DNA from: an uncultured SAR116 cluster alpha proteobacterium
Lineage (GTDB): Bacteria > Pseudomonadota > Alphaproteobacteria > Puniceispirillales > Puniceispirillaceae
Direction of reading: 5' to 3'
Length of the DNA: 54,012 bases
Assembly: GCA_902516825.1 (NCBI GenBank)
Contig: CABXZZ010000005.1
Coordinates: forward strand, 1-54,012
Position numbers and translations under genes: made by a program. Each line of letters begins with the position of its first letter. Within the stretch, counting starts at the first letter, position 1. The notes under the pieces were generated by a model that was not told the DNA's origin, ran no database searches, and was given only the letters and a program-made list of their open reading frames with translations. This document shows, in pieces, positions 45,750 to 54,012 of the stretch.

Positions 45750-46366
45750 CTACTTTTTTGGTGTGGCAAGAGGCCAATTAAAGGCATCAGAAAATCTGGC
45801 ACCGTCTCTGGCTTCTATTTTAAAGAGCGGTTTTGTTGTCTCCTATTTTCTTCATCTTATCGATAAATAGGGGTTACTAAACCCTTTTTTCAACAATGAG
45901 TGGTGCAACCAAAAGTCTTGTGAGCGAGTCATTTACTTTCTCTTCTGCTGCTTGCCACAATCTGTCATGTGCAGGTAGCAAACAATAAAAACTATCTAGT
46001 TCTTGCAGCTTATCATTTAGCATCAAGAAGTGGCGAGGTCTCGTCATCAGCAACACCCATCCAGTTTGTAAAATAATTAAATGGCTTCTGACGGTCACTA
46101 AAAAGCGATACCATTTCAAGTGCAAGGTAGACAGCATTTAACTCCATATGCGGTATCGCATAGATTAGCACAATTCGCCCAGCGGGGTGGAATTAATTTG
46201 ACGCCTTACCATATCTTTTGGACGCAGTAATTAAGGCTTTGCCGGCCTGCTGGGTTCCAGCGTTAAAGCTAGTTGCTTCACAAAATCGAACACTTCTGTT
46301 TTGAGACTTTCTGTGGAGCATCAGTTTTGGCATAGGCAGATAAAAGTTCATAGCATAGGCCCTCTC
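45750..46366 (-). pseudogene. Decayed DUF455 ferritin-like protein gene, several frameshifts
   Basis: DUF455 proteins are ferritin-like four-helix proteins of about 260-280 residues, often next to bcp. On the minus strand after bcp, pieces of one such protein appear in successive frames: YELLSAYAKTDAPQKVS; EVFDFVKQLALTLEPSRPAKP; IPHMELNAVYLALEMVSLFS then FNYFTNWMGVADDE (near 46150-46043); RHFLMLNDKLQELDSFYCLLPAHDRLWQAAEE then SLTRLLVAPLIVE; and FIDKMKKIGDNKTAL. Conserved family points (H-x-E-L-x-A, A-D-D-E-x-R-H-F, L-P-A-H-D-x-L-W) are recognisable. At least four frame changes, stops between pieces, and a missing stretch after G-D-N-K-T-A show it cannot make the protein. The family call is from memory of its motifs, so a profile search should confirm it. 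Confidence 0.75.
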
Positions 46367-46371
46367 AAACA

Positions 46372-46833
46372 TTAGCCACCAGCTTGTACCTGAGCCAGAA
46401 CGTCCTCAGCATGACCTTGAACTTTAACTTTACGCCAAATTTTCGTAATTTTGCCATCAGGGTCAATTAAGAAAGTAGAACGCTCAATCCCCATATAGGA
46501 TTTTCCATACATTGATTTTTCAACCCAGATGCCAAATTGCTCACAAACATCTGTTTCATTATCTGCTCCTAAAATACATTCGAGATTGTGTTTTGCCCTA
46601 AATCTAGCTTGTTTTTCAGGAGTGTCTTTCGAAATGCCAATCACCACCGTATTTGCAGCATCAAACTCTGCTAGTAAAGAGGTAAATGCTACTGCTTCTT
46701 TTGTACAGCCGGTAGTATCAGCTCTCGGAAAAAAGAATAAGACAACATTTCTACCCTGATATTGAGATAAAGAAAAATGCCCACGGTCGGTTGGCATGGT
46801 AAAATTTTGTATTTTTGATCCGATTTCCAGCAT
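46372..46833 (-). CDS. bcp: Thioredoxin-dependent peroxiredoxin, Bcp/PrxQ family
   Basis: Bcp reduces hydrogen peroxide and organic peroxides in the cytosol using thioredoxin. From ATG 46833 the product has 153 residues. The peroxidatic cysteine is C43 in FPRADTTGCTKEAVAF. The resolving cysteine that many PrxQ proteins have five residues later is a valine here; C86 and C97 could take that role, or the enzyme may act as a 1-Cys type. GISKDTPEKQARFRAKHNL and STFLIDPDGKI are family-typical. GGAG stands 9 bases before ATG 46833, so the longer frame to TTG 46848 is rejected. A decayed DUF455 gene follows on the same strand. Confidence 0.94.
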   Translation of the reverse strand: MLEIGSKIQNFTMPTDRGHFSLSQYQGRNVVLFFFPRADTTGCTKEAVAFTSLLAEFDAANTVVIGISKDTPEKQARFRAKHNLECILGADNETDVCEQFGIWVEKSMYGKSYMGIERSTFLIDPDGKITKIWRKVKVQGHAEDVLAQVQAGG

Positions 46834-46995
46834 CGGTACTTGCTCCAAAATAGTGATGTTTTTTTTAATATAGTGATTATCTCAGACTTAATCAAAGATC
46901 TAGCAGTTTAATTACAGCTATGGCAGAAACATATTCATAATGTAAGATAACTAAGATATAAAACACTATAAAAATTTTCAGCTTATAGGCAACAA

Positions 46996-49900
46996 ATGCT
47001 GTTTAAAAAACATGCTAAATTTTCTAGTCTCAATGTCTTATACGACTTGTCGGGTATTTTAACGGCTCTCTTTTTTTTAGGTCCGCTTGCCACGTTTTCA
47101 AATACCTCTTCATATTTGGACAGTGGCAGTTTTTTTGAAACCATTATTGAAGAGCAGCTTTCCGAATTTTTGCCTGATTATTCAGTTGAGGTTGACCAGG
47201 TTGAAATATCGCCTTTTTTTTCCCTATCTCAAGTTGAAGCAAAAATTCATAATATCCAAATAACAGGACCAAATGGGCAATTCACTTTTCCAGAAAGCAT
47301 TATTACATTCGATGTTAGAAGCCTTTTTTCAAAAGGAATGCCTTATTCAATTAAACTCAATGAGGTAAAAATTCTTGTTGATAGCGAGGTCTTGAAACCA
47401 CAATATTCGGATGCTGAATACATAGACCAAAACGAAATTTTACCCGAATTCGTCAACGATTTTCTAAAAGATAAACATGTAAATCGTATCCCGAAACATA
47501 TAGAAATTTCATTAGATGAATTGAGATTGGTTAATGGAAATAACACAAAAAATAGCAAAATCTTAGTCAGTGAATTAAGCCTAAAGGCATCGCTGTCGGG
47601 AAACCATAATCTGCAAGCTTCAGTAACTGCTGAAACACAGTCTTTTGGAAAATTAGATGCGACTATTAATGCTAATCTTGAGACCTTAAAATGGCAGACA
47701 ACGACTAATATCCAGTCAATGGATGTTGGGTATTTTCGGGGTTATCTGCCTTCTAGCTCTCTAGATGTACTAGCAGAAGGAATTTTTTCAGGTGAAGTAA
47801 ATGCGCAATTCAACAGAGCCAAGTTGTTGGCTTTGGATGGCCGTTTTCATTCACAAAAACTCGAAGTAAACATCTCACGCCAAGAGCGTTTAAATGTTAG
47901 TAAATTTTCAGGATGGTTTGCCTATGATGCTTCTCAAAAGAATGCTTCTTTTACTAATCTCGTGATGAACCTCACTCCCAAGATTAAGATAAAAGCAGCA
48001 ATTCAAGTGGAAAACGTAGGTGACTCAAAGGCAACAATTAAGGTATCAGCCGAAACACGTGATGCCCCGATTAAATCAATCTTGCCGTATCTAAAAGGTA
48101 AGCCGTTCCTGAGAATTAATCAGCTTATTTCCCAATATACTTTAGGTGGAATAGTTGATTTTGCTACCATTTCAGTATCTGGAGGAAAAGCCAACAAAGA
48201 CCATATTTTTGAATGGCAGGAGTTTCATTTAGACGGACAGATTTCTGAACTTGGAGTGATAGCGACTAATAATCAATATAAAACTCTCAAAGCAAAAACA
48301 AAAAACAATTTTTCAGCTAGCCTTGGAAAAGGTGGACGTCTTAACAATCTAGTTTTAGAATCTAAAATAAATGACGGTGTAATCAGGCTGAATGAGTCAG
48401 ACAATCTCTTAGAGAATATTTCTGGAAAATTAGATTTCTCCTTTGATGGTAATAAGGTGCAAAATGCCCTTATTAGACTTACCCAACCCGATGTTGGTGA
48501 GGCGCTATTTAAAGCTGAATTTCCCTCAATTGATTTTACAATTGCTCAGTTAGGAGAAAAAACACTCCAGCAGTTCAGGCAAAGCTTTCCCAATAGGAAT
48601 GATTCTATTTTAACAGCGCTTACATTTGAAACGGACATGATTGATTCAGGATTGTTATTTGAGCTATGGCCTGAACAAATAGGCGTTGAGGCAAGACAGT
48701 GGCTTTTAAAACGAGGGACTGGTGGGCAATTCAGAGATGCAAAGGTAAAAGCGTTCATTGAATTACCTGTATCAGAGCAGAGAGAGTTATTCACAGCTTT
48801 CCCAGATAGTGTTCGGATAGTTGGATTATCTGGAAATTGGGGCTGGCATAATGTTAATTTTACATGGAAGGATGGAAGCCCAACAATTGAGTCTGTTTCC
48901 CTTCAATCGCGTATTTTTAATAATACTTTATCTGTTGAAATTCTGCAAGGAAAAATGCCATTTTTGAGACTAAAAAATGGCCAAATTGAATTTTATCCGG
49001 TTCTTGGATATGGCGATAAAACCCTAAAACGCAATTTAGAAATTGACGCAAAGATTGTTGGAGACATTCCAGCTTTCAACAAGCTTTTAGACGACCCTAC
49101 GGTAAACAGGTTGCCAGAGGAAATTAAAAAACTTAGCAACCCCAATGGAATGATTGTCTCAAAAATTTCAACAAAATCTGTGCTTCAAAATAAAAAATTA
49201 CGTTTGAATTTTGTATCTGCGGTTGCCAGTCTGTCTAATGCCTCATTTGGTAACCTACCATTAAATGAAACCATGTCTGAAGGAAATATTGAGCTTTCCC
49301 TTGAAGAAGACGGGAAAATTTTAATAAATGGAAATGGCAAAATTTCAGGGGTAGCGTCCACTTTTACCCTTCAAAGATCACAAGATAAAATGTTAAAGCT
49401 AGTTGTGAAAACAACGATGTCTGAATATTTATCTAATCGAATAGAAGATTACACGAAGATTGATATTTCTGGAAATTCTAAAATGAGGTTGCATCTTGAA
49501 TATGATACATCTTCAAAATCAGGAATTTTAGATATTGAAGCGGATTTACAAGATGCAGCTATCGATTTGCCAATATTAAACTGGGCAAAGTTTCCAGGTG
49601 AGACAGGAGAGGTGGAGGCTTTTGTTGAATTTAGCGATAATACGGTAAGGAATATAAAAATTACAAAAGCGCTTATCGGTACATCTCATGCAGAAGCCTT
49701 TCTTGAGATGTCCCCAAATGCTGCAATTTCGAAAGCTGTTATAAAAAATATTAAGTTTCCCGGGTTTGATATAGATGAGGCGATAGTTACAATTGACAAA
49801 GATAACGCAATTAATTTAGTAGCTGAAGGGGGCTTGATTGATACAACATTTTTACGTCGTAAAACAGGACTTTCAGGAAAAAGAGAAATCGCATTTGAAT

Positions 49901-50775
49901 TCACATCGGCAAGATTGCAACTCGCAAAAAATATTACATTACAAGGCGCCCTGGTGGGGAATATCGATAAGTTCGGTTCAGGAACCGCACTCCTCAATGG
50001 AAGCTTATTACTTAAGCAGTCTCCATTAATCGAAGAAGCAACAATTGAGGCTTCATTTGATACATTGTCTGAAGCGCTTTCAGGCACAGGCCTTATTGGA
50101 GGGGCAGAGGCCACCCTCTCTTACACGAGCACGGCTAATGACACCTCTCAACTTTTCATTAGAAGCCAGAATGCAGGACGAACCTTAATAGGCCTTAACG
50201 TACTTGACACAATTCGTGGAGGTGAGCTTGTGTTAATCAACACATATAAGAATAAAGAATTTGACAATTTTAATACGAAAGTAAGGGTGACCGATTATAG
50301 TGTTGTCGAAGCACCTAAATCGTTGCGCGCATTATCTGTGCTGTCTCTTACAGGTTTATATTCGTTGATAGAAGGAGACGGAACTAGATTTGCCGTGGGA
50401 ATTGCAGATATAGAAACGATTGGTGAAAGACGTATTTTAAATGATGTTCGTGCAAGTGGAGAATCTATTAAATTTCAATTAGCGGGGGAATATGACAGAC
50501 AAACAGATGAAATACAGGTAAGAGGAATATTAGCACCTTTAAGCTTGTTATCTGACATAATAGGTTTCATTCCACTGGTAAGCAATATTATTACTGGTCA
50601 AGATAAAACAGGGTTTCTAGCCACTCAATTTGAGATGTCAGGTCAACTATCAGATCCGGTCACCACGATTAATCCTGCTACAGTGTTAGCTCCGGGTGTT
50701 ATAAGAAACATTTTGTCGCCTGGCTGGCTTACAAAAGAATCAGGCATTCGCCTTGAGCCAATCCAACAAGACTAA
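46996..50775 (+). CDS. Large AsmA-like/YhdP-type protein (DUF3971 and AsmA C-terminal domains)
   Basis: The 1259-residue product resembles the YhdP/DUF3971 group of AsmA-like proteins, which bridge the inner and outer membranes and are linked to phospholipid transport. An N-terminal hydrophobic anchor (LYDLSGILTALFFLGPLATF) is followed by long beta-rich repeats, with a DUF3971-like part (IDSGLLFELWPEQIGVEARQWLLKRGTGGQFRDAKVKAFIELP) in the middle. The C-terminus has AsmA-type features (LNVLDTIRGGELVLINTYKN, VLAPGVIRNILSPGW). It ends tail to tail with tyrS after 14 bases. A neighbourhood of bcp, this gene and tyrS is seen in other Alphaproteobacteria. Sequence identity to known members is probably low, so the label is by architecture. 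Confidence 0.82.
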   Translation: MLFKKHAKFSSLNVLYDLSGILTALFFLGPLATFSNTSSYLDSGSFFETIIEEQLSEFLPDYSVEVDQVEISPFFSLSQVEAKIHNIQITGPNGQFTFPESIITFDVRSLFSKGMPYSIKLNEVKILVDSEVLKPQYSDAEYIDQNEILPEFVNDFLKDKHVNRIPKHIEISLDELRLVNGNNTKNSKILVSELSLKASLSGNHNLQASVTAETQSFGKLDATINANLETLKWQTTTNIQSMDVGYFRGYLPSSSLDVLAEGIFSGEVNAQFNRAKLLALDGRFHSQKLEVNISRQERLNVSKFSGWFAYDASQKNASFTNLVMNLTPKIKIKAAIQVENVGDSKATIKVSAETRDAPIKSILPYLKGKPFLRINQLISQYTLGGIVDFATISVSGGKANKDHIFEWQEFHLDGQISELGVIATNNQYKTLKAKTKNNFSASLGKGGRLNNLVLESKINDGVIRLNESDNLLENISGKLDFSFDGNKVQNALIRLTQPDVGEALFKAEFPSIDFTIAQLGEKTLQQFRQSFPNRNDSILTALTFETDMIDSGLLFELWPEQIGVEARQWLLKRGTGGQFRDAKVKAFIELPVSEQRELFTAFPDSVRIVGLSGNWGWHNVNFTWKDGSPTIESVSLQSRIFNNTLSVEILQGKMPFLRLKNGQIEFYPVLGYGDKTLKRNLEIDAKIVGDIPAFNKLLDDPTVNRLPEEIKKLSNPNGMIVSKISTKSVLQNKKLRLNFVSAVASLSNASFGNLPLNETMSEGNIELSLEEDGKILINGNGKISGVASTFTLQRSQDKMLKLVVKTTMSEYLSNRIEDYTKIDISGNSKMRLHLEYDTSSKSGILDIEADLQDAAIDLPILNWAKFPGETGEVEAFVEFSDNTVRNIKITKALIGTSHAEAFLEMSPNAAISKAVIKNIKFPGFDIDEAIVTIDKDNAINLVAEGGLIDTTFLRRKTGLSGKREIAFEFTSARLQLAKNITLQGALVGNIDKFGSGTALLNGSLLLKQSPLIEEATIEASFDTLSEALSGTGLIGGAEATLSYTSTANDTSQLFIRSQNAGRTLIGLNVLDTIRGGELVLINTYKNKEFDNFNTKVRVTDYSVVEAPKSLRALSVLSLTGLYSLIEGDGTRFAVGIADIETIGERRILNDVRASGESIKFQLAGEYDRQTDEIQVRGILAPLSLLSDIIGFIPLVSNIITGQDKTGFLATQFEMSGQLSDPVTTINPATVLAPGVIRNILSPGWLTKESGIRLEPIQQD

Positions 50776-50789
50776 AGTAAAAAATATTT

Positions 50790-52046
50790 TTATAATAGGG
50801 TTAGGATAGCGTGATGCTTTTTACCTGCAGATAGGCGCAGTTTTCTCTCAGCACCAAAATCATCCTCAGTTAATTGGATCGCATCATCAGTGATTGCTTC
50901 GTTATTGATTTTAGCACCCCCCCCTTTAATCAGACGTCTTACCGCACCCTTGCTATCAGCAAGCCCAAGTTGCACAAAAGCATCAAGCACTGAAAATGTT
51001 TTTAATCTATCTGTAGATACTTCCAATTGAGGTAAGCCCTCGGACATCAAGCCGTTTTTAAAGGTATCTGTAGCAGTTTTGGCGGCAGTAATGGCTTTTC
51101 CCTCACCATGACATAGCTTAGTGACTTCATTAGCCAGTACTATTTTAGCTTCATTTATTTCAGCTCCATTAAGTCCAGCGAGCCGTTCAACCTCATCCAA
51201 AGGCAATTCAGTAAAAAGTTTTAGGAATCGTTCTACATCAGCGTCTTCTGTATTCCTCCAAAATTGCCAGAAATGAAAACTAGATAACCTTTCTTCATTA
51301 AGCCAGATTGCGCCAGTTGCAGACTTTCCCATTTTTGCACCCGAAGCTGTTGTAATTAGTGGGGAGGTAAGTCCAAATATTTCCTGATTATCAACCCTGC
51401 GTGTTAAATCGATACCCGTCACAATATTCCCCCATTGGTCAGAGCCACCCATTTGTAACTCACATCCATAGCGTCTTCGTAGTTCCATAAAATCATATGC
51501 TTGTAGAATGGCGTAATTAAATTCAAGGAAAGATAGGTTTTGTTCCCGCTGAAGCCTAATTTTGACAGAATCCATATTAAGCATGCGATTAATGGAGAAG
51601 TGGCTCCCAAAGTCCCTTAAAAAACGAATATATGACAAAGGTTCAAGCCAATCCGCATTATCAATCATTATGGCATCTGCTGGATTATCGCCAAATTTCA
51701 GGTATTTTTCGAAAATTTTTAAAATCCCGGCTTTATTCTGCGCTATGTCTTGGTCAGATAGAAGTGGACGCGCTTCATCTTTGCCAGATGGGTCACCAAT
51801 TTTTGTTGTGCCTCCACCCATAAGAACAATTGGCTTATGTCCTGTATTTTGAAGTTGACGAAGCATCATTATTTGAACAAGTGAGCCTACATGCAGACTA
51901 TTCGCAGTGCAATCAAAGCCTATATAAGCTGTTATTGGCCTTGAAACACATCTATTATCTAACCCACTAAGATTAGTTGCTTGATGCATATAGCCTCTGC
52001 TTGTAATATGATGTAGAAATTCGGAATGATAGGGGTGCTGGCTCAC
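50790..52046 (-). CDS. tyrS: Tyrosyl-tRNA synthetase
   Basis: TyrS charges tRNA-Tyr. The 418-residue class I synthetase has [16 protein letters not shown] with the HIGH-type motif HVGS at 52-55. [13 protein letters not shown] follows, with [18 protein letters not shown] in the tyrosine pocket, and the KMSKS-type motif K-M-G-K-S at 238-242. A C-terminal S4 domain ([33 protein letters not shown]) contacts the tRNA. It is transcribed with the alpha/beta hydrolase gene 10 bases upstream on the same strand. Confidence 0.98.
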   Translation of the reverse strand: MSQHPYHSEFLHHITSRGYMHQATNLSGLDNRCVSRPITAYIGFDCTANSLHVGSLVQIMMLRQLQNTGHKPIVLMGGGTTKIGDPSGKDEARPLLSDQDIAQNKAGILKIFEKYLKFGDNPADAIMIDNADWLEPLSYIRFLRDFGSHFSINRMLNMDSVKIRLQREQNLSFLEFNYAILQAYDFMELRRRYGCELQMGGSDQWGNIVTGIDLTRRVDNQEIFGLTSPLITTASGAKMGKSATGAIWLNEERLSSFHFWQFWRNTEDADVERFLKLFTELPLDEVERLAGLNGAEINEAKIVLANEVTKLCHGEGKAITAAKTATDTFKNGLMSEGLPQLEVSTDRLKTFSVLDAFVQLGLADSKGAVRRLIKGGGAKINNEAITDDAIQLTEDDFGAERKLRLSAGKKHHAILTLL

Positions 52047-52056
52047 AAGAAATTCC

Positions 52057-52728
52057 CTAACTTATTAATGTTTTAATGGGCTTGTCCCTTTGAGTTGTGC
52101 GAGCATCTACATACCTTTCCACCTCATCCATTGCCTCATTAAGATGAGCACTGAAAAACTGGTTTGCACCGTCTACAATTCCAACATCAATTATAACACC
52201 TTTTTGTTTTGATATTTTATCGACAAGCTGAAGAATGCGGTCGCTTGTTACTTGTGAATTTTCTCCACCTTGAACAATAAGACCAGATACAGGACAGGGC
52301 GCTAGAAAGGTAAAATCATGGGTGCTTGCGGGGGGCGATACAGAAATAAAACCAGTGATTTCAGGGCGACGCATCATAAGTTGCATTCCAATCCATGAAC
52401 CAAAAGAAAATCCAGCAATCCAGCATTCGCTAGATCCTGGATGCTGGTTTTGCAACCAGTCCATTGCAGTAGCTGCATCAGCAAGTTCGCCCTCACCATT
52501 ATCGTAAGAGCCCTGACTTTTGCCGACACCCCTGAAGTTAAACCTTAACACTGAAAATCCACGTGCTTGAAACAATTTATATAAAGCGAAGGTAATACGA
52601 TTATTCATCGTCCCTCGTTTATTGGGTTCAGGATGTAGGATAATAGCTGTTGGCGCATCTGGCCTGCTTCCAGGCATGTAACGGCATTCCAACCGGCCTT
52701 CAGGCCCATTAATTATAACTTCTGGCAT
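52057..52728 (-). CDS. Alpha/beta hydrolase (COG2945 type)
   Basis: A 223-residue cytosolic alpha/beta hydrolase of the COG2945 group, without a known substrate. It has the oxyanion-loop [45 protein letters not shown], and the nucleophile elbow G-F-S108-F-G in [14 protein letters not shown]. The histidine is likely in the C-terminal [13 protein letters not shown]. It lies just before tyrS and divergent from cysE. In Alphaproteobacteria this gene is often near the Suf/desulfurase genes, which begin at the end of the window. Confidence 0.9.
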   Translation of the reverse strand: MPEVIINGPEGRLECRYMPGSRPDAPTAIILHPEPNKRGTMNNRITFALYKLFQARGFSVLRFNFRGVGKSQGSYDNGEGELADAATAMDWLQNQHPGSSECWIAGFSFGSWIGMQLMMRRPEITGFISVSPPASTHDFTFLAPCPVSGLIVQGGENSQVTSDRILQLVDKISKQKGVIIDVGIVDGANQFFSAHLNEAMDEVERYVDARTTQRDKPIKTLIS

Positions 52729-52919
52729 GTAAAATCCACATTTTGTTCGAGCAGATGCTCAAAAGTTTATATACGAAGTGAAAATAAATACCAAGTATGT
52801 TGATAATTTTCTAAAAAATCTTACATAAAAAGTATCTGGAAATTTATAGAAACTATGTTATTTCTGTTTTAGTAGATAAAATAAATTTGAAAATTGGTAT
52901 CAATTGCAAAGGAAAAGCA

Positions 52920-53666
52920 ATGCTAGGCAAGCTTAGATACGACTTAAAGGCAATTATGGAACGTGATCCTGCTGCACAAGGTGTGTTCGCAGCTATCTTT
53001 TTATACCCAAGTTTCCATGTTTTATTGTTTCACCGTATTGCACATCCTTTATGGAATTGGAATTGTAAATTTATTGCGCGTGCATTAATGTTATTTGCAC
53101 GCTGGCTCACAGGTATAGAAATCCATCCACAGGCAAAGATTGGAGCTGGGTTGTTCATAGATCATGGCATGGGTGTTGTGATTGGCCAAACCACAATTAT
53201 TGGTGAGAACGTAACCTTGTATCATGGCGTCACTCTGGGCGGTGTTAACCCGGCTGAAAATTCCAATTCACAGCGAACTTTAAAACGTCATCCAACAGTG
53301 GGGGATAATGTAATTATTGGGGCAGGGGCACAGATTTTAGGGCCTATAACAATTTATAAGTGCGCGCGCGTTGGGGGTAATTCTGTTGTCACAAAGGATG
53401 TCGGGGAAGGAATAACAGTGGTTGGAATTCCAGCAAAACCAGTTGCAAGACGTCGCGCTGACGAGCGTTTTACTCCTTATGCCGTATCAGATATGACTGC
53501 AATTGATCAAACAGAAAAAACACTCTCATGGTTGTCTCAGCAGATATTACAAATGCAAGAACACATTGAAATGTTACAAAAACGTCAAACAGAAAACCCA
53601 TCTTCTGACCTTCTTGATACCGGTGGTGATAATACAACCGATATTAATGAGTTAGAAAATAAATAG
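52920..53666 (+). CDS. cysE: Serine O-acetyltransferase
   Basis: CysE acetylates L-serine with acetyl-CoA, the first step of cysteine synthesis. From ATG 52920 the product has 248 residues. It has an N-terminal helical part ([28 protein letters not shown]) and the left-handed beta-helix of hexapeptide repeats: [31 protein letters not shown], then [12 protein letters not shown] and [16 protein letters not shown]. The catalytic histidines are in IDHGMG and YHGVTLGG. The frame extends to TTG 52887, but AAAGGA just before ATG 52920 decides the start. The C-terminal tail is polar and probably disordered. It precedes a cysteine desulfurase gene, which uses its product. Confidence 0.96.
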   Translation: MLGKLRYDLKAIMERDPAAQGVFAAIFLYPSFHVLLFHRIAHPLWNWNCKFIARALMLFARWLTGIEIHPQAKIGAGLFIDHGMGVVIGQTTIIGENVTLYHGVTLGGVNPAENSNSQRTLKRHPTVGDNVIIGAGAQILGPITIYKCARVGGNSVVTKDVGEGITVVGIPAKPVARRRADERFTPYAVSDMTAIDQTEKTLSWLSQQILQMQEHIEMLQKRQTENPSSDLLDTGGDNTTDINELENK

Positions 53667-53785
53667 AACTATCTAATCAACCTTTTGCGAGAACTATCCA
53701 TAAAAGCGTTAAATTCCTGCGCATCCAATTCATTAGTTGGTGTAAATTTTTTTAGCTAAATTATTTGGGGTCGGTTTAATAAATA
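53667..53785 (-). other. Short gap between cysE and the desulfurase gene with a possible coding remnant
   Basis: On the minus strand this gap reads KFTPTNELDAQEFNAFMDSSRKRLIR then stop, with no start codon of its own. The composition is protein-like, but I do not recognise a family. It may be the 3' end of a lost gene or chance. Confidence 0.25.
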
Positions 53786-54012
53786 ATGCGTCAACCAATT
53801 TACCTTGATTATAATGCCTCTGCTCCCCTGAGACCAGAAGCAGCAGAGTGTATGAACTCGTTAATGGGGCCTGCACGCAACCCCTCCTCTATTCATTCTT
53901 TTGGGAGGTCTTCCAAGCTTATTTTGGAAACGGCACGCACTGACCTTGCTGAATTAGCAGAAGGTGATGCTAGTGGATTCATCTTCACAAGTGGGGGCAC
54001 AGAAGCAAATAA
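53786..54012 (+). CDS. Cysteine desulfurase (NifS/IscS family), N-terminal part (3' end outside window)
   Basis: PLP-dependent cysteine desulfurases release sulfur from cysteine for Fe-S clusters and tRNA thiolation. The first 75 codons are in the window. They read M-R-Q-P-I-Y-L-D-Y-N-A-S-A-P-L-R-P-E-A, the family start, then ARNPSSIHSFGRSSK, and IFTSGGTEAN, the conserved PLP-phosphate loop. The PLP lysine and catalytic cysteine lie beyond the window. Following cysE, it may open a Suf/Isc-type region. Identity as a family member is sure; the exact subgroup (IscS-, SufS- or NifS-like) is not. Confidence 0.93.
   Translation, partial: MRQPIYLDYNASAPLRPEAAECMNSLMGPARNPSSIHSFGRSSKLILETARTDLAELAEGDASGFIFTSGGTEAN

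Noticed and set aside
49686-50114. 142-codon frame on minus opposite the AsmA-like gene
   Set aside because: It lies wholly inside a well-supported coding sequence and has shadow-like composition without motifs.
1-54012. CRISPR arrays, tRNA or rRNA genes, insertion sequences, prophage
   Set aside because: No regularly spaced repeats, cloverleaf-like segments, transposase or phage genes were seen; almost all DNA is taken by housekeeping genes.

Overview
The window looks like a chromosomal segment of an AT-rich, streamlined alphaproteobacterium, most plausibly a marine heterotroph of the SAR116 type (inference). Pointers to Alphaproteobacteria are the complex I accessory subunit NDUFA12 beside an MlaD-type gene, a DUF2155 gene and aat, the imuA-imuB-dnaE2 mutagenesis cassette with a GAAC-N7-GAAC LexA site, a class II (B12-dependent) ribonucleotide reductase, and the order of the clpS-clpA, tyrS and aroQ neighbourhoods. 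No rRNA, tRNA, CRISPR array, prophage or insertion sequence was seen. Coding density is high and genes often overlap by a few bases.

Layout. 1-3759: the 3' part of dxs, tlyA, then aroC and fabI on the minus strand. 3902-5280: a glycine-zipper surface antigen and pdxH. 5491-14872: a methylated-amine island with a dimethylglycine/sarcosine dehydrogenase-like flavoprotein and a trimethylamine-methyltransferase-family protein on plus, facing a complete heterotetrameric sarcosine oxidase operon (soxBDAG) on minus. 15180-21265: a small membrane protein and the SOS-type imuA-imuB-dnaE2 cassette. 21315-27164: a SPOR-tailed D-Ala-D-Ala carboxypeptidase, clpS-clpA, a DUF482 acyltransferase-like gene and ridA. 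27337-31092: nrdJ with a tandem pair of NrdR-like boxes upstream. 31476-36310: NDUFA12, mlaD, a DUF2155 gene, aat, aroQ, a DsbA-like thioredoxin and an M48-TPR protease. 36555-45741: an aminotransferase, rne (RNase E/G), amiC, a class A penicillin-binding protein and prfB. 45750-46366: a decayed DUF455 ferritin-like gene. 46372-54012: a Bcp peroxiredoxin, a large AsmA/YhdP-like protein, tyrS, an alpha/beta hydrolase, cysE and the start of a cysteine desulfurase gene.

How the genes work together. The island at 5.5-14.9 kb can be read as an oxidative N-demethylation route (methylated glycine derivatives to sarcosine to glycine) feeding one-carbon units to tetrahydrofolate. Aat, ClpS and ClpA, all in the window, are the core of the bacterial N-degron pathway. 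NrdJ, and possibly the MttB-like protein, point to dependence on cobalamin. AmiC, PBP1A and the SPOR carboxypeptidase serve the cell wall. CysE and the desulfurase supply cysteine and sulfur for Fe-S clusters.

The main non-routine results are the tandem NrdR-like boxes, the LexA box, the DUF455 pseudogene read across several frames, an MttB-like gene without a visible corrinoid partner, and genes missing from otherwise familiar alphaproteobacterial gene orders (accBC, HIT, GDPD).
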